Positions 1 through 5,428 of a stretch of DNA of 5,600 nucleotides are shown piece after piece. The first letter of the stretch is position 1; each line of letters opens with the position of its first letter. A program made the translations under genes and the position numbers. The notes beneath the pieces are model-generated. The model saw only the letters and a list, made by a program, of their open reading frames with translations, was not told the origin of the DNA and made no database searches. This DNA comes from Planctomycetota bacterium. Its GTDB lineage: Bacteria; Planctomycetota; Phycisphaerae; WQYP01. Where the stretch lies: positions 1-5,600 of the forward strand of contig JAKCCC010000157.1 in assembly GCA_021838985.1 (NCBI GenBank), given 5' to 3'.

Positions 1-2286
1 GCGTGGCGCGGTCACCATGGCGCCGTCGACGTGGGGCTTCCACGCGAATACCAAGTTGTTGCTCATACCATGAGCGACCATCCCCCAGTTCTGCAGGGCC
101 ATAAAGCCGGCCGGCCACTGCGGCTGGTAGTAAACCTCAATGCCCCACAGCGGCTTGTCCGGCGCCACGGATTCGGACATCTCCAAGATGTCCATCCGTT
201 CATACGGGGTGCCCCAGGGGCGTGGAAAGCCCGTGGTGTACTGTGTATCCAGCAGCGTAACGTCCATCTGGCGGACAAGCGGCATGAATACCTGCGGGCA
301 AAAACCCGGAAAAGACTGCTGCGAACCGTAGAGCGTCTTGTGGTCATGCTTGCGCGCCCAGTGGCGGTAAGTCGCGAACATCCGCAACGATGAATCCGTC
401 TGCCAGCGCAGCCAATCCATAGCGCCACCGGGGTTGGCGCGCATACGTTTGAGAACGTCCGCGGAAAAGCCGCCCCAACGCTCCCTCAAGCGGTTGATCG
501 CCGCGGGGCCCGGCGGTTCTTCTTGCTGTTTGATCTGATTGACAAACCGATAGGAAACAATTGGTTCCACTTCAGCCCAGGAGGCATAATTGGTACTCCA
601 GTGTCCGTTGAGTATGTCCAGAGTGCCGTATTTTCTTCGACACCATTGACGAAAGTCCTCATCGGCATACGGGGATGCACAAAAAACGCCGGCGTGAAGA
701 TAGGGCCGTTCACCTGCCACTGTGGCCGCGGCCACAAAGGGATTGGGGGCGCACTGCCGCCCTATTTCCCCGCACGTTTCCCGAAACACTTTCATTCCCA
801 CGGGGTTAAACAGGTCAACCACCCCTGGATTCAATAGACCGCCGCTGCCCGGCGGACTGCCGGCGGGAATTGAACTATACGAGTACGTCACGACGGCTGG
901 GAGAGCGCCCACCGCCAATAAAAACGCCGACTCGTCGTCGCCGCCCGTGTGCGTACAGCTCATGCCGAGCTTCCGGGCGAGAACCAGATCACATTGCTTG
1001 ATCGTGTAGCCGCCAAACCAGCCTCCGCCCCCCTCGAAAAGCATGTCGTTGCCGACGCCGAAAATTTTCGCCGGCGCAACCTCCGGCGCGATGGCGAATC
1101 GGATCGCGCTGCGGGAAAGCAGCATGCTGTTCGAGACCTCACCGCCGATTGGTATACGCGGATCAAATTCACGCGCTCCGTCCAACGGGACCGGCGTTTC
1201 TCCCTCCAGGCTTACGCACGCGACATAGGCGTTCGGAGGCAGGCCTTGCGCGGACAGGGGGAATGATCTGGACTGACCCGGTTTCAGGCTCGCGGCCGCC
1301 ATGGCGGCGAGGGTGCGTTGTGTCACCGCGTTCCACGGGCCATAGCGCAACACGATCCTGCCCGCCAGCGGCGTGCGGGAATCGTTGTGGATGATGATTC
1401 GCCGCGGGATTGGGTCGGAAGCCACCCATTTGGGCAGAACCGCTTCATCGCAGCCCACGAAGGCCAAGCGTAACCACTCCGCGGGTCTGACGTTAAACGG
1501 TGTGGCCGTGGCGCCCTGCTCCAATTGCACGTCGTCCACGCACACGGTTCCCGAAGCGACGCGTAGTCGCACCATCCCGACAAGTCGCGACGAATTCTGC
1601 ACTGTTACCGAGACCCGGACCCAGTCCGCGGCATCCGCGGGCAGCGCCACGCTGCCGCTAACCGGCGCCCTGCCCTGCGCCTCGGACAGCCTGGCGCTGT
1701 CTCTATTCTCAAGCGACAGCAGATCCAGCTCCAGCCGCCCGCGCGCACCGCTGGTCTTGAAATAGGCGCTTAGCGTCACCGGCCCCGGGGTAACCCGCGG
1801 GCCGCTAAGGGACGATACTATCATCCGGCCCCCGCCGTGATCGGCACGGATGCGAAGCCCCTGCCGGCCCGAATGCGCCGCCGCCGCAGCTACCTCGATA
1901 CCGTTGGCGTCCGCGCCCACCGCCCACCAGCCAGAAACGGGCAACTCCGTGAAGCTCTTTTTGCCACCAGGCCCCTTCACGAATACTAGGTAGAAATCCT
2001 CGCCGTGCCGCATCGGTTCGCCGTTAAAACGCGCGGATAATTCAAAGCTGCCGTTACGCAATAAGTTCACCGGTGCTTGCCCGGCCTGGAGCGCCGCCGG
2101 GGCCGCCCGTGCGGGTAAATCCAGTGTTCCCGCCGCGACCAGGCCCGCCAAAGCCGATTGCAGCACCTCGCGCCGCGTGACCTCGGCCGCCTCCGGACGA
2201 CTGGCCGAACGATGCGGTTCGGCGCCGCCCGTCCGCGCCGAAGCGGGCTTAAAATTAGACGGCTGGGAAGGATTGAAATCGTCCAC
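1..2286 (-). CDS. Tat-exported GH42-like glycoside hydrolase with N-terminal CBM-like domain (3' end missing)
   Basis: The frame is open for 762 codons from a GTG start to the window edge, so the C-terminus is missing. The GTG is chosen because GGAGGA lies 8 nt upstream. Residues 37-43 read TRREVLQ, a twin-arginine motif after an unusually long polar n-region, followed by a hydrophobic stretch (44-53) and a possible cleavage site near ARA-AP (59-63). Residues about 73-264 resemble a CBM4/9-type sandwich, starting NLLRNGSFE and ending DDVQLEQGATATPF. Residues about 290-362 look like a second beta-sandwich. From about 404 a clan-A barrel begins. The stretch FRQWCRRKYGTLDILNGHW (545-563) is close to the GH42 beta-galactosidase signature. 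By spacing, E526 (AGERPY) is the likely acid/base and E717 (LWGIEVYY) the likely nucleophile. GH42 enzymes cleave beta-galactosides; the substrate here is not deducible. Translocation across the inner membrane is inferred. The family assignment is good, while exact activity is uncertain. Confidence 0.85.
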   Translation of the reverse strand, partial: MDDFNPSQPSNFKPASARTGGAEPHRSASRPEAAEVTRREVLQSALAGLVAAGTLDLPARAAPAALQAGQAPVNLLRNGSFELSARFNGEPMRHGEDFYLVFVKGPGGKKSFTELPVSGWWAVGADANGIEVAAAAAHSGRQGLRIRADHGGGRMIVSSLSGPRVTPGPVTLSAYFKTSGARGRLELDLLSLENRDSARLSEAQGRAPVSGSVALPADAADWVRVSVTVQNSSRLVGMVRLRVASGTVCVDDVQLEQGATATPFNVRPAEWLRLAFVGCDEAVLPKWVASDPIPRRIIIHNDSRTPLAGRIVLRYGPWNAVTQRTLAAMAAASLKPGQSRSFPLSAQGLPPNAYVACVSLEGETPVPLDGAREFDPRIPIGGEVSNSMLLSRSAIRFAIAPEVAPAKIFGVGNDMLFEGGGGWFGGYTIKQCDLVLARKLGMSCTHTGGDDESAFLLAVGALPAVVTYSYSSIPAGSPPGSGGLLNPGVVDLFNPVGMKVFRETCGEIGRQCAPNPFVAAATVAGERPYLHAGVFCASPYADEDFRQWCRRKYGTLDILNGHWSTNYASWAEVEPIVSYRFVNQIKQQEEPPGPAAINRLRERWGGFSADVLKRMRANPGGAMDWLRWQTDSSLRMFATYRHWARKHDHKTLYGSQQSFPGFCPQVFMPLVRQMDVTLLDTQYTTGFPRPWGTPYERMDILEMSESVAPDKPLWGIEVYYQPQWPAGFMALQNWGMVAHGMSNNLVFAWKPHVDGAMVTAPR

Positions 2287-2294
2287 GCTATTAC

Positions 2295-2300
2295 TCCTCC
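2295..2300 (-). promoter_or_regulatory. Ribosome binding site deciding the GTG start of the GH42-like gene
   Basis: On the minus strand GGAGGA stands 8 nt before GTG (2286-2284). The first in-frame ATG is some 90 codons further in and would remove the Tat signal, so this site fixes the start. It begins only 5 nt after the foot of the large inverted repeat at 2306-2447, so the structure could influence access to it. Confidence 0.8.
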
Positions 2301-2305
2301 TACGT

Positions 2306-2447
2306 AGGAACGCAGAATGAATGCGGCGAAAGAACCCCACTTCCGGTCGACCGTAGTAGCAGACACGGTCCCCGTGCCACGGCCTCTCCGCTTAAAGCGA
2401 TGGCACGCGGAGCGCGCCTGCTGCAACGGCATTCATTCCGCGTTCCT
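2306..2447 (-). repeat. Nested 142-nt inverted repeat, probable structured RNA in the leader of the GH gene
   Basis: The outer arms are 2306-2324 and 2429-2447, 18 of 19 positions complementary (minus-strand arms GGAACGCGGAATGAATGC and GCATTCATTCTGCGTTCC). The inner arms are 2356-2379 and 2401-2424, 19 of 24 complementary. They enclose a small CGCT/AGCG hairpin at 2389-2399. A further perfect palindrome, CGGTCGACCG, sits at 2344-2353 in the unpaired side segment. The outer mismatch (2314/2439) and two inner mismatches (2365/2415, 2363/2417) are A-C on the plus strand but U-G wobbles in minus-strand RNA, which favours a transcribed structure. It could be a 5' leader regulator, an mRNA-stabilising element, or an ERIC-like dispersed repeat. 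I see no target-site duplication and no matching known riboswitch. Confidence 0.75.
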
Positions 2448-2455
2448 GCTTGGGC

Positions 2456-2474
2456 GCCGGGCCTTTGCCCCGGC
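2456..2474 (-). other. GC-rich hairpin just after the oxidoreductase stop
   Basis: GCCGGG (2456-2461) and CCCGGC (2469-2474) form a 6-bp stem with a 7-nt loop. On the minus strand it starts 9 nt after the oxidoreductase stop codon. No T-tract follows, so it is not a classical intrinsic terminator. It may protect a 3' end or be incidental to the GC-rich sequence. Confidence 0.35.
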
Positions 2475-2483
2475 CGTTCTCCG

Positions 2484-3527
2484 TCAACATTCCCACGGCA
2501 CTTCCACGACGCCGCCCTGCTTGATGGCTTGTTCCGCGGCGATCGCCAGTAAGGTGCCATAGACGCATTCCCGTACGTCACTGGGCGCCCGCGTACCATT
2601 GCGCATCGCCGCCAAAAACGCCTGGTGCTCCTGGATAAAACCGGCATGGCCGCCGCAAGGGTCGGCTTGAAGCTCAATCACGTCTCCGGAAAAGCCCTTG
2701 TGACAGTCGCGCGGCCAGACGGTGATAGTGCTCTGGCCCAGCTGCGTTTGCATCAGGCCCTTATCGCCGATGATTCCCATTTCCAGGCAATCCTCGTCGC
2801 GATCCGGCCCAAACATGCAGAGTTGCAGTGTCCCCACCACGCCGTTTTCGTACTCAAAGCTCACCGAGGCGTTGTCAATCACCTCGGTGGCGACGCCCAG
2901 AACCTTGTTGAAGCGCCTGCTGCCGAAGGCGGCCACGCGTTTCGGCCGCGATCCCGCCCACCGGTTCATCACATCAAAGTGGTGGCAGTTCTTGTCCACC
3001 ATGGCGCCACCGGAAAACCGCTCGTCGATGATCCATTGATCGACCTTCTGGAGAAAAGGGGGGCGGAATTCCTTGCACCAGACCATCTGGACCGCCCCGA
3101 GCACGCCCTGCCTGAGCAGCTCCTCGGTCTTCTTACAAAAGGGCGAATAAGCCATTTCATGGCCGATAAACACAATGTGGCGGGATCGATCGGCAGCCCG
3201 GACCAGACGGCAGCAATCTTCGGCCGTAGTGGCGACGGGCTTTTCCACGAAAACGTGCCTCCCCGCCGCCAGGGCAGCCACAGCGTATTCCGCGTGGGTG
3301 CAATTGGGGCTGGAAATAACGACCGCATCCAGCTCTGATTCGATGAGTGCCTCGGCGCTGCTATATACCTTCGCCCCGGGCAGAAGTTCGAGCGCCGCAG
3401 CCCGGCTCGGTTCATGCGGGTCGAACAACGCGACACCCTCCGCCTCGCCGGCGAAGTGTGTGCGAATTACACCCATGTGGCTTCGCCCCATCGCACCAAC
3501 CCCGATGTATCCCAATCGCGTTTTCAC
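2484..3527 (-). CDS. Gfo/Idh/MocA-family NAD(P)-dependent oxidoreductase
   Basis: This is a 347-residue protein, the usual length for the family, with no signal peptide, so cytoplasmic. An N-terminal Rossmann fold is shown by GYIGVGAMG (residues 6-14). The conserved EKP (95-97) follows the ISSPNCTHAEYAVAAL stretch. The catalytic/substrate region reads DKNCHHFD (D178, H182, H183, D185), matching the family's D-x3-H pattern. The C-terminal alpha/beta domain carries a typical ending rich in small and hydrophobic residues. Family members oxidise or reduce sugars, inositols and related polyols; the substrate cannot be assigned. The GTG start is preferred over the upstream ATG at 3554 and TTG at 3560 because AGGAG lies 5 nt before GTG and the shorter form begins directly at the Rossmann strand. 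Twelve cysteines is a high count. Its position upstream of an exported glycosidase suggests it processes the released or imported sugar, which is inference. Confidence 0.93.
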   Translation of the reverse strand: MKTRLGYIGVGAMGRSHMGVIRTHFAGEAEGVALFDPHEPSRAAALELLPGAKVYSSAEALIESELDAVVISSPNCTHAEYAVAALAAGRHVFVEKPVATTAEDCCRLVRAADRSRHIVFIGHEMAYSPFCKKTEELLRQGVLGAVQMVWCKEFRPPFLQKVDQWIIDERFSGGAMVDKNCHHFDVMNRWAGSRPKRVAAFGSRRFNKVLGVATEVIDNASVSFEYENGVVGTLQLCMFGPDRDEDCLEMGIIGDKGLMQTQLGQSTITVWPRDCHKGFSGDVIELQADPCGGHAGFIQEHQAFLAAMRNGTRAPSDVRECVYGTLLAIAAEQAIKQGGVVEVPWEC

Positions 3528-3786
3528 CCGGTCTCCTGTCCCTTTATTCCCCATCCCCAAATCGGAGAGCCGCTACTGGAGACGGCGACTCTGCTACGTG
3601 GCCCTGCGAGCTCCGCCCCTGCGGTAGGCCACCAATGTTGGTGGGCAGCCGGTCCACTATCGGCGGCACCAGGCATCCAGGTGCACCGGGACAGCGGCCA
3701 TCGGGGCATGGCCGGCTACGGGGCGCCTGGTTCGCGCAGGGCGCGTGCCAACCCCGCCCTAAACGTGTTGCGGCATGCGGCGGCTG
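3528..3786. other. Intergenic region with several small palindromes
   Basis: I see no gene in this 259-bp stretch. It contains CCACCAA-TG-TTGGTGG (3629-3644, 7-bp stem), CGGCCAT/ATGGCCG around a 6-nt loop (3695-3714), and an AGGGCG/CGCCCT pair further right near 3738-3761. The shared motif GCGACTCT followed by CTACG lies at 3585-3598. No T-tract terminator for the prepilin-like gene and no convincing -35/-10 pair for the oxidoreductase are visible. The 16-nt palindrome could be an operator, but nothing ties it to a particular regulator. Confidence 0.5.
3533..3537 (-). promoter_or_regulatory. Ribosome binding site choosing the GTG start of the oxidoreductase
   Basis: AGGAG on the minus strand, 5 nt before GTG (3527-3525). 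The upstream in-frame ATG (3554-3552) has only a run of Gs abutting it and no properly spaced Shine-Dalgarno sequence, so the shorter protein is preferred. Confidence 0.7.
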
Positions 3787-5148
3787 TCACCATGCGTTTT
3801 CCGCAGCCGCCGTTGCGGGATTCACCGTGCGCACCGGGGTCATGCAGGTGTCAAATGGCTCGGCCCGCGTCAGAATCTGGAATACGGGCGTCAGGCTATT
3901 TATATTTATTGTCCAGTTGGACTGGACTGACATCCCCGCCTGCTCAGTGTCCGTGGTGCCATTGACCACACCTGTGGCGGTGGTGAAGGTGAAAACGTTA
4001 TCACCGTTCTCACCGACGTAGGGCGAGGTTTCCCAAGTCACATGGTCATCGCCGAAGCCTACGTTCTGGCCGTCGCCGGCATGGTTGCCGGAGTTGTAGA
4101 TGTACGGACCAAAGGTGTTCGCCGTGGGCAAAGTGGTGGTGATGCGCTGGAATATCCCCTCACCCGCCCCGTCACCATTGGCGGCGGTCCCGTCCATTGG
4201 CGACATGTCGCCAACCAGTGGAACTTGGGTGTTGGCGCCGGTGGTGGTCCACCACTGTCCGGGTAATGCGGAAAGGTAAAACCCGCCGCGGCCCGGCCAC
4301 GGGAAAGCAAAGGAATAACTTTCACCGGCACCATCGCCGTTGATGGGGTGGTCCGCGTTAGGTAAATTCGCCGCGTCCACGTTCCCAAAGTTGCCGAGGT
4401 ATTCAGGGCTGGAACCTGATACATACTGCTCGGTCGACGGCCCTTGGGCCAGTGGGTCGGAGGGGCAAATGAAACTGGCGGGCGTGGTGTACCCTTGGAG
4501 TACAAGGATCCACGCCCCCGCCATCGAACCTGGGCCAGCGTTGCCGTTATAAACGTTAGGGCTGTACCAGGCCTGCACCGCCGCCGGCGCGGTCTGAGTG
4601 GCGCCGGTGGGTGGATCGAACGGCCCGCAGGCATAGTACTCGTCAGCGGGGGATGTGGGAGGCATCCAGACGGTGGGGAACGTGCCGTCGTTCGACTGAG
4701 CATACGTCACCATGGACTGGATGATCCCGCGCACGTTGGCCATGCAGACGGCCCGGTTGGCCAGTTCGCGGGCTTTGGCTAATGCAGGTAGTAATATAGA
4801 TATAAGAATAGCTATGATCGATATCACTACCAGCAGCTCGATCAGGGTAAACGCGAACGCGCCCCGGAAACGGCGTCTCCACGACCGGAATCCGGCGCGC
4901 GTAACCAGGGATTCCAGGTCCCCATAGGCTCCCAGCCCCCGGGCCAGGCTCAGCACCATGGAATTCAGCAGCAGGGCCACAGCAGCAAGCAGCCAGGTAA
5001 CCGGGGACAACACGGCTGCGACTACGAATTGGATGTTTTGGTACGCTCTCATCGTAATCTCCTTTAAAAGAGAGCCAGTATTACCAGTTTCCAGGGTTAA
5101 GTTCGTCGCCCTGGCGACTCCGCGATCCGTTTTCAGTGAACCAAACAT
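3787..5148 (-). CDS. Prepilin-like (type II secretion/pseudopilin) surface protein with extended N-terminus
   Basis: This protein has 453 residues from ATG 5148, or 421 from a second ATG at 5052 (residue 33). The pilin motif [16 protein letters not shown] starts at F100 with the diagnostic E104, preceded by a basic [12 protein letters not shown] stretch. Cleavage by prepilin peptidase would fall after A99. A C..N.R segment and [10 protein letters not shown] follow, as in planctomycete-type pseudopilins. Later hallmarks are SFICPSDP (residues about 225-232), PLVGDMSP (310-317), [18 protein letters not shown] (355-372) and [12 protein letters not shown] (376-387), which match the C-terminal tail of the large PVC prepilin-like families. 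Unusually, a second hydrophobic segment (about 39-71) precedes the pilin helix, far longer than a normal leader peptide. Members are thought to be envelope or surface proteins of unknown function, often near carbohydrate genes. The family call is firm; the role and the true start are not. Confidence 0.9.
   Translation of the reverse strand: MFGSLKTDRGVARATNLTLETGNTGSLLKEITMRAYQNIQFVVAAVLSPVTWLLAAVALLLNSMVLSLARGLGAYGDLESLVTRAGFRSWRRRFRGAFAFTLIELLVVISIIAILISILLPALAKARELANRAVCMANVRGIIQSMVTYAQSNDGTFPTVWMPPTSPADEYYACGPFDPPTGATQTAPAAVQAWYSPNVYNGNAGPGSMAGAWILVLQGYTTPASFICPSDPLAQGPSTEQYVSGSSPEYLGNFGNVDAANLPNADHPINGDGAGESYSFAFPWPGRGGFYLSALPGQWWTTTGANTQVPLVGDMSPMDGTAANGDGAGEGIFQRITTTLPTANTFGPYIYNSGNHAGDGQNVGFGDDHVTWETSPYVGENGDNVFTFTTATGVVNGTTDTEQAGMSVQSNWTININSLTPVFQILTRAEPFDTCMTPVRTVNPATAAAENAW
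5059..5065 (-). promoter_or_regulatory. Second ribosome binding site inside the prepilin-like gene (ATG 5052)
   Basis: AAAGGAG lies exactly 6 nt before the in-frame ATG at 5052-5050 (protein start MRAYQNIQF). It has the same sequence and spacing as the upstream site at 5155-5161. Starting here gives a protein whose first hydrophobic segment begins near residue 7, like a membrane-targeting N-terminus. Either start could be the main one. Confidence 0.65.
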
Positions 5149-5154
5149 GAGCAA

Positions 5155-5161
5155 CTCCTTT
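5155..5161 (-). promoter_or_regulatory. First ribosome binding site of the prepilin-like gene (ATG 5148)
   Basis: AAAGGAG lies 6 nt before ATG 5148-5146. The frame is open through to the second start 96 nt downstream, adding the polar segment [20 protein letters not shown] and a further 12 residues. A TTG at 5154 in the same frame overlaps the spacer and has no separate signal, so it is not preferred. Confidence 0.65.
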
Positions 5162-5301
5162 GAAAAAGGTGAACTGCCGCTGTAGCGACTCTACGAACGG
5201 CGACCCGTTGGGATTTCCCAAATGGAACCACTATGCGGGTGACTTTGCCGTGTCTACATGACGGGACTCCTCAAAAAACACTCGCCATTTAACTTTCAAC
5301 G

Positions 5302-5339
5302 GTCGGCCGTCGGCCACAATTTAATCGCCGTGGCGACCG
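5302..5339. repeat. Tandem GTCGGCC repeat with two alternative complementary partners
   Basis: GTCGGCC occurs twice in tandem (5302-5308 and 5309-5315). The segment GTGGCGACCG (5330-5339) can pair with the second copy plus AC as an 8-bp stem with one bulged G, or through CGACCG with CGGTCG at 5300-5305. The intervening loop is AT-rich. This may be incidental, a regulator binding site or a small RNA switch. Confidence 0.4.
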
Positions 5340-5374
5340 TGCGCCGTGGCCCTGCCACCGGACCGCCCGGGGCG

Positions 5375-5405
5375 CGCCCGCAACGGCGGGCGAGACCCCG
5401 GTCTC
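5375..5405 (-). terminator. Two abutting GC-rich hairpins after the regulator-like gene, weak terminator candidate
   Basis: CGCCCGC-AACG-GCGGGCG (5375-5392) is a 7-bp stem with a 4-nt loop. GAGACC-CC-GGTCTC (5392-5405) directly abuts it. On the minus strand they begin 23 nt after the stop codon at 5431-5429. No run of Ts follows, so if they end transcription it is not by the classical intrinsic route. They could also belong to a palindromic intergenic repeat. Confidence 0.3.
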
Positions 5406-5428
5406 CATGGGGGCGACTCTCCGACCGG

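Larger units (their letters stand above)
5149..5428. other. Intergenic region upstream of the prepilin-like gene
   Basis: No gene is supported here. It holds a ribosome-site-like GAGGAG 7 nt before ATG-TAG (5254-5259), a tandem GTCGGCC x2 (5302-5315) with complementary sequence at 5330-5339, and two adjacent hairpins near the regulator-like stop. The motif GCGACTCT near CTACG occurs at 5185-5195 and 5413-5432. An AT-rich patch around 5270-5325 (TTGAAA, TTAAAT and TAAATT on the minus strand) is the only plausible promoter area, but I cannot define a convincing -35/-10 pair. Confidence 0.45.

Noticed and set aside
63..428. Small minus- and plus-strand ATG frames across 1-1800
   Set aside because: All lie in frames other than the continuous 762-codon GH42-like protein and lack recognisable domains.
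2306..2447. Interpretation of the inverted repeat as a transposon-type MITE
   Set aside because: No target-site duplication is visible at its ends, and the G-U bias on one strand fits RNA better; not fully excluded without genome copies.
2625..3338. Plus-strand 237-codon open frame opposite the oxidoreductase
   Set aside because: It lies wholly antisense to a clearly recognisable Gfo/Idh/MocA gene, has no recognisable domain, and is the usual by-product of high-GC codon use.
3528..3560. Longer oxidoreductase start at TTG 3560 or ATG 3554
   Set aside because: These would add 9-11 glycine-rich residues before the Rossmann strand and lack a spaced ribosome site, whereas GTG 3527 has AGGAG 5 nt upstream.
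3347..4021. Plus-strand 224-codon open frame spanning the intergenic region and the 3' end of the prepilin-like gene
   Set aside because: It overlaps two recognisable genes antisense, has a low-complexity Pro/Arg/Ser-rich composition, and no domain or ribosome site.
4059..4703. Minus-strand 214-codon frame inside the prepilin-like gene
   Set aside because: It is a shifted frame of the same DNA with a Pro/Arg/Thr-rich product; the recognised pseudopilin frame explains the region.
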